Shown here: positions 11,249-21,242 of the stretch, piece by piece
Numbering within the stretch: position 1 is the first letter of the stretch
Layout: every line of letters begins with the position of its first letter
Position numbers and translations under genes: made by a program
The notes under the pieces: generated by a model
What the model saw: the letters and a program-made list of their open reading frames with translations, nothing else
Databases searched by the model: none
Told to the model about the DNA's origin: nothing
Assembly: GCA_033439795.1 (NCBI GenBank)
Contig: JAUTDP010000007.1
Span: 2,418,001 to 2,482,000 of the forward strand
DNA: 64,000 nt
From: Sordaria brevicollis
Taxonomy: Eukaryota; Ascomycota; Sordariomycetes; Sordariales; Sordariaceae
Direction of reading: 5' to 3'

Positions 11249-11492
11249 CTATTTGTTGTCACGAAGGGGGCTACATATTATATGTTAGCTGTCATGTACA
11301 AAGGGAAGCGTATGATGAAGTTCATGAGTGCAAGACGTACCCGCAACCTTGAGGAGTCGTCACACCAAACACGCAGTCCCCTTTCGTCTTGGGAACAACT
11401 TGCTCGGGCTTGATGGGGGTGATGACGACGCCGGCGCTGACGAGAGAGGCGCACAGAGAGAGGAGGGCGGCGGCAAGAGTTACTGGCTTCAT
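11249..11492 (-). CDS. Small secreted cysteine-containing peptide
   Basis: Two exons: 11492-11341 and 11270-11249, giving 57 residues. The first 20 residues (MKPVTLAAALLSLCASLVSA) look like a signal peptide: a basic start, a hydrophobic core and an Ala-x-Ala-like cleavage site. The mature part is about 37 residues and contains GDCVFGVTTPQGCGPLRDNK, with two cysteines that could form one disulphide. The intron has a GTACGT donor and a GCTAACA branch point just before ATGTAG. The second exon encodes only PLRDNK and a stop. This is below the usual gene-calling size. Function is unknown. A short secreted effector, pheromone-like or antimicrobial peptide is possible, but no known family was recognised. 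Confidence rests on the agreement of signal peptide, splice signals and phase. Confidence 0.62.
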
Positions 11493-12800
11493 GTTGACTT
11501 TTGTTGTAGGATATACTGATAGTTCTTGTGATGAGAGGAGTCTTGTGTTGCTGAGATGGGGTAATGAGTGACTGCCTTGTCGATAGTGTCTCGTTCGCTC
11601 GATCGGTGTTCTTGAGTTTGGTGTTCAGACCAGCTGATGATAAAATATTTGCTTGAATGGAAGAAGTCGTTATGAAAACCAGGCGGCAATACGTACGGAC
11701 AAATGTTCCGCGGTGACTTCACTTAGGATGAACGAGACAGGCAAAAAGAAACAGAAAGACTGAGAGGCAAAAACAGAACGAAAAGGGCGAAGAAAGAGCT
11801 AGAAAATAAAATGATATGAAGCGAAACATAAAATGGACTTTATGAACCAGGTTGTATCGCTTGGACCTCGAAGCATCTCCTGACAAGACATTGGTAGTGA
11901 AAGGCCACGAAGAAATGTCACATTGACCACTCGAGACGTCGCATCTGAAACTCCGTGAGGGACGGGCGCTTAACCACCCCCTGACGACCTCGGCGTTTCA
12001 CCATGACAAGCAACGCTATCCCGAAGACTTCGGAGACAAGTATCCCATGTTCGAGAACAAAAATGGAAAATGGTAAAAGCAAATTATTGACATTCGACAT
12101 CCAATTGAGGTCTTGTTGACAAAAATATTGCCATATATCCATTTTCGACCCACGCAGAGTACGTCATGGAATACCATATGACGACCAAGTCCTTTATACA
12201 ATGGCAAACCACTGGTTGATGTCTCGCCCAAGTCAACATGGTAATAAATGAGCGAAGAAGCTGCTCGATAGATTGACACTTGTCAAAGTCCCTAAAGGAG
12301 GGCTAACCAAACCCTGTTGATCCCTTTGGCAATGTCCTGTGCTTTTAGCGATACAGCCGCTTCCCAGTCTCCGACCCTTCCTCAACCCGCCCAGCGTACC
12401 AAAAGACTCGATGTGAAAAGCAACCCATTGCCGTCAGAAACACGTGGTCCGCGTCGTCTCATGCGTGCGGTTCATCACCAAGTCCAAGCGAAGATGATCG
12501 ACCTGGAGCCTAAGCGACGATCATTTTGAGCCTCCAGCCGCCATAACTCAGTATGAACAAAACATGGTATTCATTACCCAATCCCCATCCCCTCGTTTTT
12601 GTCGTCAAGAATATCATTACCACCCTCCAAAATTATAGTAGGGTATTACATATGGTGTACAGAAAGATTTCGTGTTTTCCGGGCCTCTCCTCAACGGCTG
12701 CGTGAGGCTCTCCAATGGCACAACGCTCGTGTAGGTGTACGTGTCCGGTTCGTGAAGAAAAGACCTTCGATCATCGCGGATAAAAGAGCTTGCTGATGGT
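11493..12800. other. Intergenic region upstream of the secreted peptide and downstream of Asterix
   Basis: 1.3 kb containing the probable promoter of the peptide gene (just above 11492) and the 3' UTR of the Asterix gene (towards 12800). Several short ORFs (11918-12142, 12016-12279, 12317-12529) lack recognisable features. No repeats or RNA genes were found. Confidence 0.5.
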
Positions 12801-13513
12801 TTAGGCGGCGGGAACAGGAGGAGGAGCATCGGTGGCGCTGCCCTGTCGCATGCCCGATTGGGGAGGAAGGAAGAGGGGAAGATAGGTGACGGCAAGCGAC
12901 ATTACTGGGCATAAAGTCAGTATTTTTTTTTTTTTTTCCAAAGAAGGTTTCATCATTCCGGGTTGACATACGTGACATGCCCACGGAGAAGTATCCGGGT
13001 GTACTGGTGCTCTTCTTGGTGTCTTCACTCTCGCCGAGCCAGCTCTGGACGGCAAAGACGACCGCAGCCCTGTAATGTGATTCGCGATCAGCCAACTTGT
13101 CCACACCCGTTTTTATCCAATGTTGATATCCAAGAGCATATGACAAATGGCAAGGGTTGCTGTTGGGTTATAGATCGCGGGAAGCTTTATTCGAAGCTCT
13201 CCCCATAGCTATAGTCGGAATCGCATGAAGTGTGTTGTGGCGCATCGAATCGGTTGTAGAGGAGGGTCCAATTTACCATCCAATGTAGCGGTTGCGCATG
13301 AAGATGGCAGCCATGGGCAATGTCGATGAGAGAGTTGACTGGAATTCGGGGGCATCGCCCTTTGCGGCCGGCTCCTGATAGGGGATAACTATACCGATTC
13401 CATGGGTCAGCTTGATGTTCCGCGACATTGACACCGAGCAAGATGCAGTCTAGGGAATTGGAATGGGGAGACTTACTCAGGTCCGCCCTGCGCATATCCT
13501 TCTTGGTAGCCAT
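12801..13513 (-). CDS. Asterix/WDR83OS family ER membrane protein
   Basis: Four exons: 13513-13477, 13388-13277, 13069-12972 and 12904-12801. All phases agree and give 116 residues. The joined protein begins MATKKDMRRADLIIPYQEP. It contains EFQSTLSSTLPMAAIFMRNR, then YIGWAAVVFAVQSWLGES, then TPGYFSVGMSLMSLAVTYLP, and ends in a Pro/Ala-rich tail. This is the full-length signature of the Asterix (WDR83OS, UPF0139) family. In animals Asterix pairs with CCDC47 in the PAT complex, an intramembrane chaperone for multipass proteins at the ER translocon. Two to three hydrophobic segments fit that topology. None of the exons alone is long enough to stand out as a gene, so it is easily missed. The role in fungi is inferred from the animal family. 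Confidence 0.9.
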
Positions 13514-14132
13514 CTTGATTAAGTGTATACGAAGAACCTTAAAGTCTATCTCAGGACTTGTTGCGCGAAGGTTGATGGTCGTCCGGACGGTGACGTTCGT
13601 GGCATGGGGCAAGTTGGAGCCACCTCTCTGGGGGAAGCTCTGGACCTCCGTCTGCGGGACCCTGCCGCGCGACGGCGTGCACGGTCCATCCTTCGATCCA
13701 CATCCAGTCTTGGCATGGAATTCGTGATGGATTCAGTTGCGGATGAAGCCTTCAGAAATTCAGGGAATACCTAGACTAATTGACTTACACGCATTTCGTC
13801 CTCCTGGAGCTTCACCCGTAACTAGGACTTGTTCAAAGGACACCAGTTTGTACGGTCAGAAGGTCACTATTGAAACGTGTTGTGGTGAGATTCCTGCTCT
13901 CTTGTACGTTGCATGTTCCTTGACATTTTCTCTCCTTAAACTTTCCGGGTATAACCATTCCTTTTCCTTTTTACTCGTGAGCTAAACCATAACCCTCAAA
14001 GTCCGCTAAGCCCGGTCCTGTTTTTGTTCGCTCATACCAAATATGTCCCCGCGCGAGTTGAATCGTCATCATATATACATTGAAAACTGCGCTTCGCTTC
14101 CCTGTTGTTTCCCAATCACCGGATGGATTTGT
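13514..14132. other. Intergenic region between AIR carboxylase and Asterix genes
   Basis: About 620 bp between two genes on the same (minus) strand. It should contain the Asterix promoter and the 3' UTR of the purine gene. No independent feature was seen. Confidence 0.5.
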
Positions 14133-16140
14133 TTATTTGGCCTTCTTCATGCCCTCGAGATACGCAACATCGCCTCCAGTGCGCAACTTGTCACCCTTCT
14201 CAATCACGGCCTCCTCCATCTGAAGCTGGTACCTGCTCATATGCTCCTGATACTGAGGAATGAAGGAACCCAAGATCCTGATGGCGAGAAGGGCGGCATT
14301 GGTAGAGTTGTTGATGCCGACAGTGGCAGTGGGGACGCCCCTCTGTTAACAGTTAGCAGTGAACAGAGACGCATTAGAATCATGGGCTTAAACTTACCGG
14401 CATCTGAACGATGCTCAACAGACTGTCGAGGCCATCGAGATGTGTTGCCTTGACAGGAACACCGATGACAGGCAGCGGGGTCTCCGAAGAGATCATGCCG
14501 GGAAGGTGGGCAGCGCCACCTGCGGCAGCAATGATAACCTTGACGCCCTTCTTCGCGGCCTCGCCAGCAACCTTCATCATGTACTTGGGGGTGCGATGAG
14601 CAGATGTGATATCGAGCGCATACGGAACCTTGAATTCCTTCAGGATGTCGAGACCGGCCTTAAGGACAGGCAAGTCGGAGTCAGATCCCATGGTAACCAG
14701 CACCAAGGGCTGATCCGAGTTGTTTCCCTCAGCAGGGCTAGCTCCGCCCGAGGAAGGTTTGCTCTTAGCTTCCTCCTGGGGACGGAGCTGCTCAGCAGAA
14801 GCAGCAAGACGCTCCTCCCTGATCTGATCGACCATGGTAATGAAAGGCTCGGCAGCCTGTTCAAGATCCTCAATGGAGGAAAATCCGGTCAAAGTAATAT
14901 GGCCGATCTTGCGGGTAGGCTTGGACTCCTTGTTGTAGAGATGGAGGTACACATCAACATCATCTCCGTACGTCGTCCTAGCAAGACGAGCAAGCTTGTG
15001 ATGGGAGTTGGGGGCAGCACCACCCAGAATGTTGAACATGATAGCGGATGAGACTCTCGGGGTGAGTTCATCAGGGATAGGCAAGTCAAGAACAGCATAG
15101 AGTTGAGCCTTGTACTGAGACATGTAAGGAACGGCCTCAATGGTGTAGTGGCCGGAGTTGTGGGGACGGGGAGCAACTTCATTGATCATCAACGATCCTG
15201 AAATTCAAGTTAGCAGGATATTCAGCATAACAGATTCCAACCAGTGCTACTCACCATCCTCAAGGAGGAACATCTCAACGGCGAAGACACCCCTTCCCCA
15301 CAAGGTGCTAATCACATCACAGGCCAGCTTCCTAGCCTTCTCGCAGGTCTCGTCATCCACTCCCCTGGGGGGCATAAAGACCTTGGTGCAAATGCTGTCC
15401 TCGTGGATGGTCTCAACGGCAGGGTAGGCAACACATTTCCTCAGGTTGCCCTCATCATCCTCGGTACGAATGACCATGACAGCAAGCTCCTTGACAAAAG
15501 GGGCCCATTTTTCGGCATAGAGAGGAAGCTTGCCCAAAGCCTCAATAGCAGGGCCAAAGTCCTCCTCACTGTCGACCTTGAAGTTTCCTCTTCCGTCATA
15601 GCTTCCCTTCCTCGCCTTGAGCATGAAAGGGAAACCGAACTTGTCAGCAGCTTCTTGAAGGGACTTGATAGCCGACTCGCCCGACTCAATGGCCATTTGA
15701 TCAGCGATGGGAATCTTGGTCTTGCTGGTCCGGAAGTGCTCCTTCTGGAGATACTTGTCCTGAATCAGGCGGATGGTTCTCCAAGAAGGATGAATAGGCG
15801 GCTTGTGAATAGCAACGGAGCCATCGGCGAGCTTGATCTCGACGCCATTCTTTTCGATGTCCTCGAGAACTTCGGTTTCGACATGCTCGATTTCGACAGA
15901 GATGTAATCGGAGCGAGTAGCAAGCTCGCGAATCTTGGCCGAGTCCTTGAAGGAGCCAGTGACATGGCGGTTTGTGTTATGGGCCTGCTTAGCAGGGGCG
16001 TTCTTCTCGTCGAGGATGGCGATGTCGATGCCCAGGGGGTTTGCGGCCTCACAAAGCATACGACCCAATTGGCCGCCACCGAGAAGGCCAATGACCGGGT
16101 TGCTGCTTCCCATCTTGTCGGATTTTTGTCTGAGGCTCAT
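14133..16140 (-). CDS. ade2: Phosphoribosylaminoimidazole (AIR) carboxylase
   Basis: Three exons: 16140-15255, 15197-14398 and 14342-14133, giving 631 residues from the first Met. A start at the internal MGSSNPVIG (Met10) is also possible. The N-terminal PurK-like ATP-grasp part shows [20 protein letters not shown] and the junction-restored [20 protein letters not shown]. The C-terminal PurE-like part shows [29 protein letters not shown] and [20 protein letters not shown]. The enzyme carboxylates AIR to CAIR in de novo purine synthesis in the cytosol. Loss of the yeast ADE2 homologue gives red adenine auxotrophs, and the Neurospora gene is known as ade-3B. Two-domain fusion and length are normal for fungi. 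No disruption was seen. Confidence 0.95.
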
Positions 16141-16606
16141 CGGATGATTTTGGTGTGAGCAGATGACTCTTGCTCAAGGAAAAGGCTGAAGATGAGATGC
16201 AAGTGAACAAGCTGAAGGTCAAAGCGATGACGGCCGCTGGGGAGCTGCTAAGAGTCATATAAGACAGGGGTCTTGTGCCTTGTTGTAACCGTGAAACCGG
16301 GGCAACTGGAGCTGTTGGTGGGGCCTAAGCAGGTACGTATAGTGGGGGATGGAGCACCGATAGCGGGAACTGTTAGGGTTGGGGTTGATTCCCGTCCTTT
16401 CACGAACTTCCCTTCCGATGCTCCAACGTGTGCCTCGATATCTCTTCCTAGAATGTGTTTACTTGTTTGCGGAAAGGAGCTGTATTCATTCGAGAGGTTG
16501 TACCTGAAAACTGATGAACTAATCTGTAGTGCTAGCTTGTTGCATTGGAATTGTGACAATTAGTATCTGCCCGAGCTCACCAAAAGTCATACTGTAAGTA
16601 CTGCCG
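16141..16606. other. Upstream region of the purine gene, ending at the DNA transposon
   Basis: 466 bp of ordinary sequence between the AIR carboxylase start codon and the left TA of the transposon. It presumably holds the purine gene promoter. The insertion point lies within 0.5 kb of this start codon and could influence its expression. Confidence 0.5.
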
Positions 16607-16609
16607 TAG

Positions 16610-16667
16610 CGCTGTGTGTTGAAATCGAGGTGTCAGTCCCCACTTTGCACGGGCACCCCCCTTTACA
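16610..16667 (+). repeat. Left terminal inverted repeat of the DNA transposon
   Basis: 58 bp that reappear in reverse complement at 21009-21066 with one T/A mismatch near position 16. It starts CGCTGTGTGTTGAAA and ends in CACCCCCCTTTACA. TA lies just outside. Confidence 0.92.
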
Positions 16668-16788
16668 CAACACCACATCAAAACAGACATCGTGAATCGT
16701 AAAAGTTGAATATCTCCGCGGTTTTACTGCCAAATCTGCTGGTTTTGGTCGGATTTTGAAGCTCTCGCGATGTATAATCGGTATAGCC

Positions 16789-17910
16789 ATGAGAACACGC
16801 AGTAATAAGAGGCAGCGCCAAAGTATCTACATGATGCTGACGGCTGGCGAGCATCCACGTCAAATCGCGCAATCCGTTGGCATGAGCGAGCGCCAAATCT
16901 GGAGGTTAAAACGAAACTTCGATACCACCGGCAAATTATACCCCCAGAGTAACTCGAAATATAACGCAATAATATTGACGCCAGCGGTCATGGAGGTGAG
17001 CAATGGCTGTAGACTTTGAGTACCCTGGTATGGTATCTAACTGTTGGTCGTACAGGAAGTTCTCGAGCTCCTTCGCCACAAGCCCGATTTATACCTCGAT
17101 GAGATACAGTACTATCTGGCCACTGAAATGGACATACATGTATCAACGAGCGCCATATCAAAGCAATTGAAGGCTTCTGAATGGACCAACAAGAGGATGG
17201 CGCACAAGGCTTCCCAGCGCAGCGAGCCATTGCGGTTAGACTGGTTGAGGAAGGTTTCCACGTTTTCAGCAGAGATGTACGTGTTCTGTGACGAGTCTGG
17301 TGTTGATAAGAGGGACGGTGCTCGTCGTACTGGATGGGCACCAAAGGGTATGGCACCAGTTGCAGAGAGTGCGCTCACCAGGGGGAAACGGTTCCATCTA
17401 TTGCCAGCAATAACTGTGGATGGCCTCATCGACGTGTTGTGTTATAAGGGAGCAACAGATACGACCGGTTTTATTGCTTGGTTGGAGGAGGAGGTGTTGC
17501 CTAAGATGAACCCGTTCCCTGGTCGTTATAGTATATTGGTGATGGATAACGCATCATGGCACAAGGACCCCGCCATCAAGACCGCATGCGACAACAGAGG
17601 TGTGCTGTTATGGTTCTTGCCGCCATATTCACCAGACTTCAACCCCATCGAGGCATACTTCAGTGATGTGAAGGCCTGTATACGACGGCAATACCAACAC
17701 GCTGGCGGTGATACGCTGAGCAATGAAGAGTTTAAGGCGTTCTTGGAGGGGGTTGCGAGGGAGGTAGGGCAGCGGGTCGATGCCATACGCGGGCACTACC
17801 GCCAGGCAAACGTGCCATTCCGTGACGACGTCGATAACCGTGAAAAAGACTACGTTGCGTTGTATGGGGACCAGCTGCACGAGTTGACAACGACGGGAAC
17901 AGTCGCATAA
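16789..17910 (+). CDS. DD34E transposase (DDE_3 type)
   Basis: Two exons, 16789-16995 and 17056-17910, giving 353 residues. The intron has a GTGAGC donor and a TACAG acceptor and removes an in-frame stop. The N-terminus (about residues 10-45) is a helix-turn-helix: AGEHPRQIAQSVGMSERQIW. The catalytic domain shows the three acidic residues of the IS630/Tc1 fold: D in VFCDESGVD, D in YSILVMDNASWHKD, and E in YSPDFNPIEAYFSDVK. There are 34 residues between the second and third, hence DD34E. The enzyme would cut at the terminal repeats and insert at TA. All three catalytic residues are present and no stop or frameshift was seen, so it may be active. It belongs to the DDE_3 endonuclease family and not to the pogo/Fot1 (DDE_1) group. 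Confidence 0.88.
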
Positions 17911-18112
17911 GGATGTTGTTTTGTATGGTAGATGTACTGTTTTGAACATGCTCAAAGTCGACCGTTGTCGAGTTACGAAAAAAAAAACCCGCAAGGTGTA
18001 AGATGTACCAGACGTGCCAAAAGTGCCAAATCTGCCATCAGAAGTGTAAAAGTATTATTATCTGTAATAATAGATCGAAGTGTAGAATCCCCCTCTTGTG
18101 TAAAAAAATCCC

Positions 18113-20901
18113 TCAAAGCTCGTCATCATCATCAGCCTCAGTCGCAGTCTCGTCGTCGTCGTAGTCGGTACGCGGGCCATCATCCGGATTGGTCTCCTCA
18201 TCATCGTTGATGAAGCTGGTATAGATGGTGTCGTCGTCATCTTCTTGTTCTTGATCGTCGTTCTGTTCGATGGGGGGTGGGCCGCGGTGGTTATGAACGT
18301 CTTGCCAAAGCGAGTCTTGGGGGATGGACGAGTCTGGTGAACACGGCTGTTAGCAAATGCTATAGATCAAAAAAACGGATGGGGTTTACCTTGTGATAAT
18401 AACTTGGGATCTATGGTTTCGGGTGGCGGGGGTGCTGGAGCCTGTTGCTTGGGAGCTGGTGCCGCCTGCGGTGGTGGTGGTGGTGGTGGTGGTGACGACG
18501 ACCGCTGTATATAATCCCTCTCGAGATGGAGAAATTCTTTGATCCCTTTCTTGATTACCATATAGATACCCTCATCAACTCCATGAGCAAGATACCACTG
18601 CTTGGGGAGGTCGCGCGCGTGGTGGAGGGAGAGCCGACCGGATATGAGGGATTTTTGGATACTGAACAGCGCGTCACGCAAACCCTGGTTTTCGTTGGTT
18701 CTGGGCGCGTGTCGAAATATCAACTGCTTCATGAAGTCGGTGACAAGGGACTCTGATGGTTTGTTTGGCGGTGATGAGGGTGGAGGGGAGGAGGGTAGAG
18801 GGTCGTTGTCACCAACTCGACTGCTGCCAGCGCGGGAGCTGGTCGCGGTCGCGGTGGGCAAGGTAGGTAAGGTAGGCTCAGCTACCATACCCATATTGCC
18901 CATATTACCCATACCCATATTGCTAACGTCAGTGAAGGTTATAGGGGCCGTAGCTGGCAGCGTGTTACCATTGTTACTACCCTGGTGACCGTTCTGGAGA
19001 CTGATGTTGAAAACTTGGGGCATGGGCATATATCCCACCCCACCGCCACCGCGCTTCGACCCCGGTGCGCCATATGGCAGAAACTGTTGAAATGGCTGTA
19101 GATTCGACTGCTGAATCATTTGCGTGCCGGAGGATGAGGAGGAGGACTCGTGTTTAGAGTCGAACCAACGCCCTGTGATGGAGGCTGGAGGCTGGTTTGT
19201 GGTGGCGCGCTTGTGAGCAATGGCGTGTGCCCAGTCGATGAGGTCTCTTGGGGTTAATGGGTAGTGGTGTTTTGAGTTGGGAAAAAGAAAACACCAGTGA
19301 TACTCGTTGCCTTTGCGGTAGTTTTTACACTCGCGACCCTTATCACATCCCCATGCCTTGCCCAGATCTTCATATATTAGAGTAACCCGTTCTTTGCCCT
19401 GGCGTGCCTCCTCACGATCGCGTGCGCGGCGCGCCATGAGCTCCTCCACCATCGAGTTGGTCGTGGTCTTCTTCTTGTTCGATTTGACGGATTGTTTGGA
19501 AGTGCTGGCAGGTGCGGTCGACTGTCTGGAGCTACTGACAGGAGTGCTGGAGCCGGCGATGGTGGGCGTGGCAGGTGTAGAGGACTGGCGCAAGGAGGAG
19601 AGTTGGCGAGGTTGTGACTGCGACCGTGACTGTGACTGCGCGAGCTTTTCAGTAAAAGAGGTGACTCTAGAAGGTGTTGGTGTGCCCATAACAGAAACAG
19701 TGCTTTGCCGCTGCTGGAATCCCCCAGTTATACGAAGGTGGGCAGTAACCGTGATAAAATACCGCTCAGCGGGCTCCTCAAGCAGGCTGCGCAGCACTCT
19801 GGCGGTATCACAAAACCCAAACGGTGTAACTGGGTCATCCTTCTTAGGCAAAACGCGTAGTTGGAATAGCGTCGTGCCTTTCCTGTTCCTGGCTGTCTCC
19901 AGTATACCAGCCGACCAGTCTGCGTATTGTACAGAGATGGTGGGATCCATACCCAAGAGCTCGCACTCGTTGCGGGCAGCATCCATGATACCATTCTCGA
20001 CCTCTCGCACTCGACCCAACAGAGTGAGGCCAAGGGTACCAGAATCGTCATCGGCATTGACGGTGCCATCAGGATCTCTCTCGACGGGGACCCGGTCGTT
20101 CGAAACGAGGGTAGGCAGTTTGCCAGGCTTGACCGACAGGCGGTTGAATTGTATATCCGCCACCCACTGAGCATTGTATGTGAATAGGATATTCAGAAAA
20201 TCTGGAATCGGCGGCGGCGCTGGGGGAACCGAGGCTGACTTGCGCGATTTTCTGGCAACACGAGGGGACCGAGGAGAGGGCGCGGCGCGAGGTGTCACCT
20301 TGATGATCTCGACCTCGTCTTGTTGATCTTCTTGTTGGTCTTCTTGCTGTTCATCGTGGTCCTCCTCCTCTGTTATGCCGTTGGCCGTGCTTGCGCTTGC
20401 GTTGGAGGCTGATCGAGGACGACGAGGTTGAGGTCGAGGAGGGGGGGCGGTCGAAGAGGAGGGAGCGGGTGCCTTGAGCTTGACCTTCAAGCTAGATGTG
20501 GTACGCTGGGTAGGCTGCTTGCCAGCAGTAGTGCTCCTCTTCAATTTGACGGTCGTTTTTTTATTCTTGTTATTATTCTTGAGAACAATGCGGGGGGCTC
20601 GAGTAGGCGCTGGTCTTCCTGGGGTCCTCTCGTCATCCCCATCCCCGTCCCCATCGTCTCGCTCCTGTTCTCCTCCGCTTTCAAACTCGGCATTGATCTC
20701 TCTTAAGCGGGCGCTGGGCTGTGACAGCCGCCTCGAACGTCGGCGGTTGTCATCGTTGTTGTCGTTGTCGTCGGCGGCGCGTTTTTTGGGAGGCATGGCG
20801 GGAGCGGGGGCAGCGGTGCCAGGTGCAAAGCGGACTCTGAATGGACTAGCGGGTTGACTGGGATCCCTCAGTATTGATCTTGAACGACGCGGGGTATCCA
20901 T
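18113..20901 (-). CDS. Unknown 910-residue protein carried by the DNA transposon
   Basis: Two exons, 20901-18390 and 18333-18113. The joined protein ends in an acidic tail (EADDDDEL). Residues 1-220 are disordered and basic, with NLS-like runs (PPKKRAADD, KNKKTTVKLKRS). Residues 225-400 look folded (FLNILFTYNAQWVADIQFNR through FCDTARVLRSLLEEPAERYF). After a Ser/Gln/Thr-rich linker, a block near 510-570 has spaced Cys and aromatic residues (WGCDKGRECKNYRKGNEYHW, CFLF, HYPLTPRDLIDWAHAI), possibly metal-binding. A helical segment follows (ESLVTDFMKQLIF to GIYMVIKKGIKEFLHLERD), then poly-Pro. I do not recognise the family. It lies wholly within the terminal repeats and converges on the transposase. 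That suggests a transposition accessory or host-interaction protein, which is inference. Confidence 0.78.
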
Positions 20902-21008
20902 ACGAGCTCAGAGCAGTAATCAGAATGTAAATACCCTCAGATTTGGTGATAATATGGGAGTTCGAAGGTTTGGGGTTGTCACGTATGAACAGATTTTACG
21001 TGTGTGTC

Positions 21009-21066
21009 TGTAAAGGGGGGTGCCCGTGCAAAGTGGGGACTGACACCTCGTTTTCAACACACAGCG
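21009..21066 (-). repeat. Right terminal inverted repeat of the DNA transposon
   Basis: Reverse-complement partner of 16610-16667. It is followed by GC and then TA at 21069-21070. Its inner end contains AAAGGGGGGTGCCCG, matching the left copy. Confidence 0.92.
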
Positions 21067-21242
21067 GCTATCAGAGGTTCAAACCCCCACATAAAAAAAA
21101 ACCTGGACGCAGATCACGTCGTGACGGGAACGCCATCACTTGCAACGGGACCACTCCTTCACCACCTTCCGACGCGTTTACGGAAGTCGCTCACTTTCGC
21201 TCTTCCTAGCACTCGTTATCAAAGGGCTTGGAACTCATCAAA

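Larger units (their letters stand above)
16609..21068. mobile_element. Intact two-gene TA-flanked DNA transposon (IS630/Tc1-mariner type)
   Basis: A 4460-bp element bounded by TA at 16607-16608 and 21069-21070. Inverted repeats at 16610-16667 and 21009-21066 match over 58 bp with one mismatch that I can see. They begin CGCTGTGTGTTGAAA and run through a CCCCAC/GGGCACCCCCC core. The outermost bases differ slightly (G on the left, GC on the right). Inside are a DD34E transposase (+, 16789-17910) and a second gene (-, 18113-20901) that converge with about 200 bp between their stops. Unlike the AT-rich blocks at 25.4 and 49.6 kb, both genes are open and GC content is normal, so there is no RIP signature. 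Near-identical termini suggest a recent or still competent insertion. TA duplication is the rule for the IS630/Tc1/mariner superfamily. Confidence 0.88.

Noticed and set aside
15244..16158. 304-residue plus-strand ORF
   Set aside because: Exact antisense of AIR carboxylase exon 1, whose purine-enzyme motifs are unmistakable on the other strand.
19358..20170. 270-residue plus-strand ORF inside the transposon
   Set aside because: Antisense to the 910-residue gene. Reads as low-complexity Ser/Arg/Val with no start context.
21074..21095. Possible tRNA T-arm (GGTTCAAACCC) beside the transposon end
   Set aside because: The T stem does not pair well, and joining left and right flanks across the insertion gives no tRNA.
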